NCBI GenBank assembly: GCA_023417655.1
Contig: JAEZFD010000055.1
Coordinates: 1-41,874 of the forward strand
Source: Planctomycetota bacterium
Lineage (GTDB): Bacteria > Planctomycetota > Planctomycetia > Planctomycetales > Planctomycetaceae
DNA: 41,874 nucleotides
Direction: 5' to 3'
The position numbers and the translations under genes were made by a program. Positions 33,973 through 41,357 of the stretch are shown piece after piece. Below the pieces are notes generated by a model. It saw only the letters and a program-made list of their open reading frames with translations, had not been told where the DNA came from and did not search any database. Numbering within the stretch: position 1 is the stretch's first letter; every line of letters starts with the position of its first letter.

Positions 33973-35214
33973 CTATTCAGCCGGCACATCCAAGCGACGT
34001 TCCCCGATCGTCAGGACTGAAAGCCCACGGGCGGGAAATCGTCGCGTGTAATCACGAATCTGGTCCACAGTCAGTGCCTCCAGCTTCTGCCGGATCTCTG
34101 ACAAGGAGTGAATTCTTCGCAGGTGGAACCAGTCTCGGGCAATGGCGGAAGCACGAGATCCGGTTGATTCCTGCTGCATGATGAGAGCACTTTTGGCTCG
34201 GGCGAGACAACGCTGCAGTTCTTCAGGTTCAATTTGATCCCCGAGTTTCCGCATTTCCGCAATCATCACGTCGAGGGTTTCCTGCGCCCGCTCGGTGGTG
34301 GTGCCGGCATAGGCGAGAACCCGACCTTCCGTGAGGAGGGTGTGCAGTGTCGCATAGACCGAGTAGCACAGCCCACGCTTCTCGCGAACCTCGGTGAACA
34401 GTCGTGAGCTGCTGCCGCCGCTCAGAATGCTGACAGCCGCCCAGGCAGCGTAGTAGTCGACATGTCCGTAGGGGACCGCATCGTAAGCCAGGCCGATGTG
34501 TGTCTGCGTCGAGGTATGAGGAATGTGAAGATAGCTCGATGAGCCGGGGCGGCGCTGCAGGACTGGTTCGGCGCCGGGCTTCCAGTCAGCGAACTGGGCG
34601 GCAATCAGGTCAAAGGTTGCCACGGGATCCACATTCCCGGCGATGCCGATCAGGCTCCCGTTCGGACGCACGCTGTCCTGATAGAACTTACGGACCGATT
34701 CCATGGAGATGGCTGGCAGTTCTTCCAGTGTCCCGTCGACTGGCCGATTCCAAGGGGAGTCATAGCAGTGACGGCGGAGTTCGGTTAGAGCCTTTCGCTG
34801 TGGCTCGTCTTCCTCAGAGAGCAGGCTCTGCTCGATGCCACTCATGACTGCCGGGAAGTGTGACTCTTCGAGGTGCGGCTCACGCAGGATTTTTGCGTAA
34901 AACGGGACCACCTGAGCGAGGTTCTCTGCGAGAGTTGCCCCGGAGAACGTCAGAAAATTCCAGCCGACGTTTTCGCTCCGCTGAACACCCAGATAGTCGA
35001 GTGCCCCGGAGAGTTGCCTGCTGTCATAACCCCCGGCCCCACGGGTCATCATGTCGCAGAGTGCTGCGGCGGTCCCGTTTTGATGAGCGGGTTCGTAAAT
35101 GACACCCGCAGGCGTCAAAAACGAGAATGCGGCCGACTGGACATGCGGCATTGGTTCGATCAGCAGCGTCAAACCATTGTCAAATTCGAAGACCTGAGTT
35201 TCGGCAGCGGCCAT
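33973..35214 (-). CDS. M16 peptidase-like protein lacking the zinc motif
   Basis: The protein (413 aa) has the two-domain M16 (insulinase/processing-peptidase) layout. The N-terminal domain starts FEFDNGLTLLIEPMPHVQSA, and the C-terminal domain has the substrate-binding block GGSSSRLFTEVREKRGLCYSVYA. Where active members have HxxEH, this one reads TAAALCDMMTRGAGG, so the zinc ligands and general base are absent. It is therefore likely a non-catalytic subunit or scaffold, like the PqqG or alpha-MPP class, unless it pairs with an active partner encoded elsewhere. I chose the ATG at 35214 (MAAAETQVFEF); GTG at 35295 is possible. There is no signal peptide. lysS follows 60 nt downstream. Confidence 0.85.
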   Translation of the reverse strand: MAAAETQVFEFDNGLTLLIEPMPHVQSAAFSFLTPAGVIYEPAHQNGTAAALCDMMTRGAGGYDSRQLSGALDYLGVQRSENVGWNFLTFSGATLAENLAQVVPFYAKILREPHLEESHFPAVMSGIEQSLLSEEDEPQRKALTELRRHCYDSPWNRPVDGTLEELPAISMESVRKFYQDSVRPNGSLIGIAGNVDPVATFDLIAAQFADWKPGAEPVLQRRPGSSSYLHIPHTSTQTHIGLAYDAVPYGHVDYYAAWAAVSILSGGSSSRLFTEVREKRGLCYSVYATLHTLLTEGRVLAYAGTTTERAQETLDVMIAEMRKLGDQIEPEELQRCLARAKSALIMQQESTGSRASAIARDWFHLRRIHSLSEIRQKLEALTVDQIRDYTRRFPARGLSVLTIGERRLDVPAE

Positions 35215-35512
35215 GGGAGCAGTCGACGTGATCTCTTCGACAGTCTGGCTATCGAAGAAAAAGTATGAATGAAGTCGCACAGATTTGTGGCGCACCCCGG
35301 GACTGTCCCGTGCACCGCACCATGTTAGACCTTGTGCCGAAATTCATCAAACGGGCCTTTTCTGCGATGTGCGGCTCTCTGAGTGAAAATCGTCTATCAT
35401 GGCCTTCTGGTTGGGTTTCGCACCGGCGGGAACTTCCGTGTCTCGATAAAGCATGCGGTCGCCGGATCACTGACCAGATAAAAGCGACCAGACAGTCCAA
35501 GGAATAGAACGA

Positions 35513-35734
35513 ATGTCGGAACACCCCGGGCAGGACGAAGATTCGCTTCGGCTGGATCAGTTTCTGAAGCTCGCCGGGCTCGCCGAGACCGGCGGCCATG
35601 CCAAGGTCATGATTCAGGGCGGAGAAGTGAAACTGAACGGTGTCGTCGAGACCCGACGCCGCAAAAAACTGCAGATCGGCGACGTTGTCGACGTGAACGG
35701 CATGATCGTCGAAGTCAGCCGGGAAGAAGAATAG
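35513..35734 (+). CDS. S4-domain RNA-binding protein (YbcJ-like)
   Basis: This 73-aa protein is nearly all S4 domain: LRLDQFLKLAGLAETGGHAK, VMIQGGEVKLNGVVETRRRK and LQIGDVVDVNG. It resembles E. coli YbcJ and the small RNA-binding S4 proteins, which are thought to bind structured RNA, possibly rRNA or tRNA. ATG at 35513 follows an AAGGAA box (35499-35504). It is divergent from the M16-like gene and has no functional neighbour. Confidence 0.88.
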   Translation: MSEHPGQDEDSLRLDQFLKLAGLAETGGHAKVMIQGGEVKLNGVVETRRRKKLQIGDVVDVNGMIVEVSREEE

Positions 35735-35825
35735 CCGGGCCTGCAGAGTAGTCGATCACACCACGAATGTGAGTGAGTCAGTGACTTCATCCGGATTGAC
35801 TGCACTCAAGCGTCTCGCGTTGGGG

Positions 35826-35884
35826 CGAAAAAAACAGGGGACACATGCTTTCGGTGGAAATCCCTCGAAAGCATGCGCCCCTGT
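35826..35884 (-). terminator. Long hairpin terminator of icd
   Basis: Two arms of about 19-20 nt (starting acagggg, ending cccctgt, inner part atgctttcg / cgaaagcat) enclose a 12-nt loop, and the minus strand has seven T directly after. It lies 43 nt past the icd stop. The stem is longer than a normal terminator and may be a repeated palindromic element. Confidence 0.8.
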
Positions 35885-35927
35885 CTGGGCTGGATCAATC
35901 ATGCGAGTCGGGCAAGCCTCGATGGGC

Positions 35928-37106
35928 TTACTCGGCCTGCATCTTGCGGATGATGGCGTCGGCCATTTCCTGAGTTCCGACAGCTGTTGGATCGTTGCGG
36001 TCAGGCTTCATGTCGTAGGTCACGTCCTTGCCTTCAGCAATGACAGCGGCCACGGCACGTTCCAGCTTGTCGGCTGCTTCCTGCTCGCCGAGGTGCTCGA
36101 GCATCATGCGGCCTGACAGGATCAAAGCGACAGGGTTGACCTTGTTCTGGCCCTTGTACTTCGGAGCGCTTCCGTGAGTCGCTTCGAAGATGGCCCCTTC
36201 GGTCCCGATGTTGGCACCTGGAGCAACGCCCAGTCCGCCGACGAGACCGGCACACAGGTCGCTCAGGATGTCGCCGTACAGGTTCGAGGTCACGATCACA
36301 TCGTACAGCTCAGGCTTCTGAACCAGCTGCATGCACATGTTGTCGATGAGACGCTCGTTGTACTCAATCTTCCCCTGCAGGTCGGTCACTTTGCCGACGA
36401 GCTCGGAATCAGGCGAGACACCGTTGGCGAGTTCCGGCCATTCGAACTTGGCCCCGTAAGCCAGAGCCACGGCGCGGGACTCGTCGTACCACAGACCGTC
36501 GGTGAACTTCATGATGTTGGCCTTACAGACCGACGTCACGACTTTGCGGTTTTGCTTGTTGGCGTAGTTGAACGCGTAGTCCACAATCCGCCGGGTCCCT
36601 TCATAGGAGATCGGCTTAATGCTCACGCCGGTCTTGTCGGCCGGAGTGGAGATCTTCTTGCCGGTGGCATACTCGTTGATCGTCTTGATCAGCTGAGCGG
36701 TCTTCTCGGCACCAGCCTGGAACTCGACGCCGGCATACAGGTCTTCCGTGTTTTCACGGACGAGAACCAGGTCAACTGGCGTGTTTTCGTAGAAGGTCCG
36801 AACACCCTTGTACTGCTTGCAGGGACGGACGCAGGCGAACAGGTTCAGTTCCTGCCGCAGCTGCACGTTGACGCTGCGGAACCCCTTACCAATGGGGGTT
36901 GTGATCGGGGCCTTCAGTGCGACGCCGTTCTTCTTGATCGAGGCGAAGACGCGATCAGGAATCTGCTTTTCCTTCTCGATGACTTCGATTCCGCATTCCT
37001 GCACATCCCAGTCGATCTTGACCCCGGTTGCGTCCAGGCAGCGGCGCGTGGCTTCGGCGATTTCCGGTCCCACCCCATCCCCGGGGATCAACGTCACGTG
37101 GTACAT
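35928..37106 (-). CDS. icd: Isocitrate dehydrogenase
   Basis: This is an enzyme of the isocitrate/isopropylmalate dehydrogenase family (392 aa), decarboxylating isocitrate to 2-oxoglutarate in the TCA cycle. IPGDGVGPEI starts the protein. The isocitrate-specific phosphate loop reads RSVNVQLRQELNLFACVRP, with the serine that is phosphorylated in E. coli. TSNLYGDILSDL is the metal/substrate loop, and EATHGSAPKYKG the coenzyme loop. The Lys-Tyr pair in that loop is the one that binds NADP in E. coli, while the later VTYDMKPD keeps Tyr but lacks the matching Arg, so cofactor use is uncertain. The length is shorter than E. coli Icd (416 aa). ATG at 37106 with a downstream terminator; a single-gene unit. 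Confidence 0.92.
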   Translation of the reverse strand: MYHVTLIPGDGVGPEIAEATRRCLDATGVKIDWDVQECGIEVIEKEKQIPDRVFASIKKNGVALKAPITTPIGKGFRSVNVQLRQELNLFACVRPCKQYKGVRTFYENTPVDLVLVRENTEDLYAGVEFQAGAEKTAQLIKTINEYATGKKISTPADKTGVSIKPISYEGTRRIVDYAFNYANKQNRKVVTSVCKANIMKFTDGLWYDESRAVALAYGAKFEWPELANGVSPDSELVGKVTDLQGKIEYNERLIDNMCMQLVQKPELYDVIVTSNLYGDILSDLCAGLVGGLGVAPGANIGTEGAIFEATHGSAPKYKGQNKVNPVALILSGRMMLEHLGEQEAADKLERAVAAVIAEGKDVTYDMKPDRNDPTAVGTQEMADAIIRKMQAE

Positions 37107-37540
37107 CTCAAAGCTTTCTCGTTGGCGACTGTCCGCGTCTTAGACCGGTTCGGTCTTTCAAGTGGCAGCGCGCGTTTGACAAAGGAAACGCAGGTGCCCG
37201 CGTGCCAGAACGGCCATGACTTTTGCTGGAGACGCTCTAGCATCGCGAAATTCGAAGCAAGTAAAGGACCCTAGCAGACAAAATCCCCCCTTTCAAGCCG
37301 TGCGCAGGCGGGATTCCCCGGGGACTTTCCAGCGGCATTCGCCCGACTGGGGGTTTCCCGGCATGTCTGCGTGACCGCCAAGCTGACGGATCGATAACGG
37401 GATCGAATCCCCGATGAGAAAGGAGGGCTGGAGAAGTCTGAAGCTGTTGTTGCTTTGCTTTGTCTTCGCTGTTGATTGCGCAGCTCTGTGCGGGTTGATG
37501 ACACCGCAAACGATTTCGGAACCGCAGAAAAGTCCGATCC
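37107..37540. other. Intergenic region upstream of icd, possibly one very short ORF
   Basis: These 434 nt lie between icd and the membrane protein gene at 37541, both on the minus strand. No family-type gene is visible. A plus-strand frame at 37414-37551 could encode a 45-aa peptide with a hydrophobic leader (see findings). The icd promoter should be here; I could not place it with confidence. Confidence 0.5.
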
Positions 37541-38569
37541 TCACTCGCTGAAGGGCTCTTTCTTCTGCTCGTTCGGATGGGGAGGTGAAGTGGGATCGGA
37601 TGGCGGAGGCGCGGCGAGCCAGGCTTCAACCTGGTCGTCTGCGTCCTTCAGAATGACTGTCTTGGTGGCGGTGTCCTTCCGTTGAAGCCACGACGAAGGA
37701 AGAAATCGCAGCAGCGGCAACACGCACAGAACCCCTAATCCAATCCAGACCATCTGCCAGAATTCCTTCCGAGCGGCGACGGGGTCCTGTTTTGGCATTT
37801 GCCGCAATGGAGAGCCTTTGATCTTGCCAATCAGGACAGGGGCGCCGCGCTGCGCGTCCGAGGCCTCATATCCGAGGATCTTCAGAAAGTACCCCGTAAA
37901 GTAGGCGTCGGCCTCGACTTTGGCTCCTTCGGGGAAGCCCGGCGGAAGCGAATCTGTAAGGACGCAGTAGAGATGTGATCGGGATTCGTCAGTCACTCCC
38001 CACAGTTCATAGACTTTCTTCACTCCGGCCGAATTTTCGTCGGCTTCATGAGACAGGACCCGGCGGACATGCAGTTTCATTGAAAAAAGCTTGCCGCGAT
38101 TCTTTGTGGGTTGCTCCCACAGCTGCGTGAAGAATGGGTCCCGCTTGGACCGTTTTGCCATGTCCTCGCGAGTCTGTGCGCGAGACCAGCGGAAGAGACG
38201 CCAGTACGGGGGCATTTCCTCGACACTGAACGGGTGGCGATCGCGGATATTTTTGAACTGGTCTGCGACGAGCGCCCATTCCTCTGGATCTTCATCCGTC
38301 GGATTGGGAATCAGCGTAAGTTCTGGTTCGACAGGAGCGGCAGGTGGAGCTGCTTTGCCGTCTGGAACCTGCGCAACAGAGGCATCTGGATTGAACTGGC
38401 CGGCGTTCGCCTCATTGACATCGTCGATCAGCCATTGCCAGGACGAGGGTTTGCTGGTGTGGGAGATCATCATCCCCAGCAACACCAGCATACACACCAT
38501 CGTGACCAATCGCCGTCCGTCGCGCCGAAAGGTGCGACGGCGAGCAGATCTTCGGGGTCGGCCTGTCAT
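37541..38569 (-). CDS. Membrane protein of unknown function linked to ExbB/ExbD
   Basis: This is an unrecognised 342-aa protein. A very basic N-terminus (RPRRSARRRTFRRDGRR) precedes one hydrophobic helix (LVTMVCMLVLLGMMIS, about residues 21-36). A soluble, probably periplasmic part follows, with a beta-rich section (LHVRRVLSHEAD, VYELWGVTDESRSHLYCVLTDSLP, VEADAYFTGYFLKILGYE) that may be an OB-like or similar barrel. A second helix (WQMVWIGLGVLCVLPLLRFLP) lies near residues 275-295, and the C-terminus is cytoplasmic and Pro-rich. Its ATG overlaps the exbD stop (ATGA, 38566-38569), so it is the last gene of the ExbB-ExbD-ExbD operon, which suggests that it works with that channel. Confidence 0.75.
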   Translation of the reverse strand: MTGRPRRSARRRTFRRDGRRLVTMVCMLVLLGMMISHTSKPSSWQWLIDDVNEANAGQFNPDASVAQVPDGKAAPPAAPVEPELTLIPNPTDEDPEEWALVADQFKNIRDRHPFSVEEMPPYWRLFRWSRAQTREDMAKRSKRDPFFTQLWEQPTKNRGKLFSMKLHVRRVLSHEADENSAGVKKVYELWGVTDESRSHLYCVLTDSLPPGFPEGAKVEADAYFTGYFLKILGYEASDAQRGAPVLIGKIKGSPLRQMPKQDPVAARKEFWQMVWIGLGVLCVLPLLRFLPSSWLQRKDTATKTVILKDADDQVEAWLAAPPPSDPTSPPHPNEQKKEPFSE

Positions 38570-39096
38570 TTGGGCTTCGACTCAATAAAGCTGAGTTTCT
38601 CAATCTTCTTTCCGTCTGCCGTCTTCTGTCTGGCACAGACATCCATTAGCAGCAGGAAAGTTTCATAATTCAGCTTAGGATCAATATGGAGCTGGATGGC
38701 ATCAAATGTCCCTCCAGACAGAGAAAAGATGTTCTGCAACTCACGATCGAGGGCATTGGTGTCCCCCGGCCGCAATCGGCCGCGCAGCAGGGGGCGTTCT
38801 CCCAGAACCAGAGATCCCAGTTCCCCATCTGGTGCAGCGTTCACGGTAATCACGAGCGTTCCGAAGCCAGGCAGCGACGGACCGTTGGAATCACCTTTGT
38901 CAATCTGCTGGATCGGTCGCATCTGTGCGACGGCGACCGGAGGCGGCAGGTTGAGTTCGATTTGTCCTTCGATTGGGGAAGGACGGAACGTCAGGATGAA
39001 GAATGTGAGTAGCTGGAAGGCCATGTCGAGCATGGCCGCCATATTCAGCTTCACTTCTTCAGTTTCTCGCTTCTTCTTATGGCGACGCCGACTCAT
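38566..39096 (-). CDS. ExbD/TolR family protein (second copy)
   Basis: This 176-aa protein has the ExbD/TolR layout: a short basic cytoplasmic start (MSRRRHKKKRETEEVKLNMA), a single helix (MLDMAFQLLTFFILTF) holding the conserved proton-path aspartate, and a periplasmic domain that ends with DAIQLHIDPKLNYETFLLLM. It works with an ExbB-type protein as a proton-driven motor that powers an outer-membrane or cell-wall process. Its start overlaps the first exbD stop by 4 nt (39093-39096), and its own stop overlaps the next gene. The periplasmic part is longer and more divergent than in copy one. Confidence 0.9.
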   Translation of the reverse strand: MSRRRHKKKRETEEVKLNMAAMLDMAFQLLTFFILTFRPSPIEGQIELNLPPPVAVAQMRPIQQIDKGDSNGPSLPGFGTLVITVNAAPDGELGSLVLGERPLLRGRLRPGDTNALDRELQNIFSLSGGTFDAIQLHIDPKLNYETFLLLMDVCARQKTADGKKIEKLSFIESKPK

Positions 39097-39551
39097 GCGG
39101 GGTCCTCCATATTAAATGCCTTCAGCGAGAATTTGCGGAAGCCCCGCTTCTGGCATTCCGTAAACACTCTGTTTAAATCGGAAAACGGACAGGACTTGTC
39201 GGCGCGAATGACGACCGAAGTCGGTAACTCGGCGTTCGGGTCGGCCTGCTGATCCGGTGGCAATTTGCGACGTGAGACGCGAGCCTCATTCGCGATATAA
39301 GTCTCCAATGGAACCACGTTTCCGTAAACGGTGACTTCGCCGTTCTTGGTGACGTTGAGGACCAGAAAGTCCTCAACGCCATTGGTCTCCAGGGGGCGCG
39401 CCGAACCGATGACAGGGAGTTTCAGGGACAAGTCCATAGAGGCGGACTTGAAGTTGATCACCAGCATGAAGAAGGTGATCAGCTGAAACACCATGTCCAG
39501 CATCGGCGTCAGATCGGGTTCGGCGGTATTGGCACCACCACCATGGCTCAT
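39093..39551 (-). CDS. ExbD/TolR family protein (first copy)
   Basis: This is a 152-aa ExbD/TolR-type protein. The conserved start is EPDLTPMLDMVFQLITFFML, with the proton-path Asp in the single transmembrane helix. The periplasmic part ends with VVIRADKSCPFSDLNRVFTECQKRGF, the family C-terminal block. It lies 41 nt downstream of the ExbB-type gene and is followed by a second exbD with a 4-nt overlap. Two different ExbD proteins beside one ExbB suggest a hetero-dimeric stator rod, an inference from gene order. Confidence 0.92.
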   Translation of the reverse strand: MSHGGGANTAEPDLTPMLDMVFQLITFFMLVINFKSASMDLSLKLPVIGSARPLETNGVEDFLVLNVTKNGEVTVYGNVVPLETYIANEARVSRRKLPPDQQADPNAELPTSVVIRADKSCPFSDLNRVFTECQKRGFRKFSLKAFNMEDPA

Positions 39552-39592
39552 GCGTCAATCTCCCAGACTCGGTTCGCAAGAAATGGGACAAT

Positions 39593-40447
39593 TTACGAGG
39601 CGGCCTGAGAACCGTCGCCGTTGCCGCCACGGTACATGGCGTTGAGGCGTCGAATGAACAGGTCGGCCATGAGCATGGCTTCTGCGTTGTAAGTGTTGAT
39701 TCGGTTCTTAAGCAGGGCGTAGAAGTAGATCGCCGGAACCGACAGGGCCACCCCTTCGAACGTCAGAATCAGGGCTTCCGAAATCCCCCCGGCCACTTCA
39801 CTCGCCTTGAGCTGCGTGTCCGACAGGGCGATCACGCTGAAGCTCGCGATCATCCCCTTCAGCGTTCCCAGCAGTCCAATCATCGGTCCCAGAGTTCCGA
39901 TCACCGCCAGCATGGCAATGTTTTTGTCCATGTTTGCCATCTTGACATCGTTGGCGATGTCCATGGCTTCACGGGCTTCGGGGAGACCGTACTGCAATTC
40001 GGTCAGGCCAGCAGTGAGCAGCTGACCGAGAGTCGAGTCATCGGCCTTCACCAGACGGTAAATTCCGGCGTAGTCGCGGGCTTTCAGCAGTTCTTCGCAG
40101 TCTTCAATCAGTTTCGGCGGCGCGATGTTCTGAATCCGGATTTCCATCATCTGCTGGAAAACCTTAGCCACGAAGTAAATCGAGATGACCAGCAGGACGG
40201 CACCGATCCACCCTGAGGACTCGATGATCCAGCCCAGGTAGCTGGTGTGATGCCCGGTGGCAGCACCTTCTGGATCTGGTGGCGGTGGAGGGGGAGCCGG
40301 ATCGGCGGCGGCAGCAGCGGCGGGGGCTTCGGCAGGTTCCTGTGCGAATCCCTGGGAGACGTGACTTCCCCACCAGGATGCAACAACGATCAAAGCGATC
40401 AGTGCAGCGTTGACGCTGATGGATCGCGGAGCAGCACTCAACCTCAT
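39593..40447 (-). CDS. MotA/TolQ/ExbB proton channel family protein
   Basis: This 284-aa protein is the channel-forming partner of the two ExbD proteins. A first hydrophobic stretch (about residues 13-35, possibly a signal peptide) is followed by a Pro/Ala-rich spacer and then three helices: IESSGWIGAVLLVISIYFVA, MLAVIGTLGPMIGLLGTLKG and EALILTFEGVALSVPAIYFY. The TolQ-type motif GTLGPMIGLLGTLKGMI is clear. I chose the ATG at 40447 because GAAGGTG lies 6-12 nt before it; a GTG at 40453 is the alternative. It heads the operon. Whether it serves iron uptake, Tol-Pal-like envelope support or gliding cannot be told, since no TonB or receptor is in the window. Confidence 0.92.
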   Translation of the reverse strand: MRLSAAPRSISVNAALIALIVVASWWGSHVSQGFAQEPAEAPAAAAAADPAPPPPPPDPEGAATGHHTSYLGWIIESSGWIGAVLLVISIYFVAKVFQQMMEIRIQNIAPPKLIEDCEELLKARDYAGIYRLVKADDSTLGQLLTAGLTELQYGLPEAREAMDIANDVKMANMDKNIAMLAVIGTLGPMIGLLGTLKGMIASFSVIALSDTQLKASEVAGGISEALILTFEGVALSVPAIYFYALLKNRINTYNAEAMLMADLFIRRLNAMYRGGNGDGSQAAS

Positions 40448-40791
40448 TGGCACACCTTCGTCCAGCTAGCGATGGAACTTGGTCTATGAACTTCGATTAG
40501 AGAACGCTCCAACTCTCGGCGCAGACGTTCACGAAGCCCGAATGACATCAAGCGATCTTAATCAGAGTCCCGGCAGATTTCGAATGAACTTCAGGAAATT
40601 TCCGGTAGCAGCGGGATTCCGAGGCACCGCCAACGATTCTGTCGATTCGCTGTGGATCATTAACAGGGGGGAATCGCCGGGGCCTTTATCTGAATGCGGC
40701 ATCCTGAATGAGGCAGTCGGAATAATAGAAGCCTCACGGTTCCTGTGAGAGAAAGCCCGGTGTCTCCGTTGGATCTGCGCCCTGCAATCGA
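40448..40791. other. Intergenic region upstream of the ExbB operon
   Basis: These 344 nt lie between the minus-strand SET gene and the ExbB operon. The plus-strand frame at 40479-40748 has no family features and runs antisense to the likely leader, so I do not call it. No strong terminator or promoter could be fixed; the operon promoter should be here. Confidence 0.5.
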
Positions 40792-41172
40792 TTAATCGAG
40801 GACATCGAATCCCAGATCGTTCGTCTGGTCTTCGGGGTCGGCATTATAGTTAATCGTGATTTCTTCGCCGGGCTGGATATCGCGATAGGCAGTGAAGACC
40901 TTCGTCTGGCGACCGACGTCCTCATAATAGGCGTTCGGTTTGAAACTGTGATTATAGAGTGAGCCATAACCGAGCGCGACAACTGCTTTGGTGTCGGTCC
41001 AGGTATAGACGTAAGACGCGAGTTCCGAGTCTTCCATCTTGTTCCAGGTGACCACGATCAAGGGGACCCGTTCGATCACGGTTCCCTTCTTGATGAACTT
41101 CCGCGCAAACACGCCACGGCCTTTTTTTTTCGTCGTGCGGACTTCGAGAAGATCAGTCTGCTGGTGTGGCAT
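40792..41172 (-). CDS. Bacterial SET-domain protein
   Basis: The 126-aa product is essentially one SET domain, the fold of eukaryotic protein lysine methyltransferases. GRGVFARKFIKKGTVIERVPL is the start block, GYGSLYNHSFKPNAYYE matches the NHxxxPN SAM and knot motif, and GEEITINY gives the second knot motif with the catalytic-type tyrosine. There is no post-SET zinc motif. Such small SET proteins occur in scattered bacteria; their substrates are mostly unknown. I chose the ATG at 41172 (MPHQQTDLLEV), because the upstream in-frame extension to 41364 has no family match. It is divergent from the DnaJ-type gene. Confidence 0.88.
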   Translation of the reverse strand: MPHQQTDLLEVRTTKKKGRGVFARKFIKKGTVIERVPLIVVTWNKMEDSELASYVYTWTDTKAVVALGYGSLYNHSFKPNAYYEDVGRQTKVFTAYRDIQPGEEITINYNADPEDQTNDLGFDVLD

Positions 41173-41357
41173 GAACCGGTCCAGGCATCTCAAGAGAAAA
41201 GGGGGAAAGGATGGGCCACATCTTCTCGAATTTAAAGGCGGTTGCAATACAGTCGCGTGGGGATTGACTGTCACGCCATGACACGGATCAAATGAGGGAG
41301 AGAAAACCTGCTGTCTGGACCCCTCCCCGCTCTTTGAGATCCTGCTAGAATTTTCGC

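Noticed and set aside
36174..37274. 366-aa plus-strand open frame over icd
   Set aside because: It mirrors the isocitrate dehydrogenase gene and shows no domain; the real gene on the other strand has full motifs.
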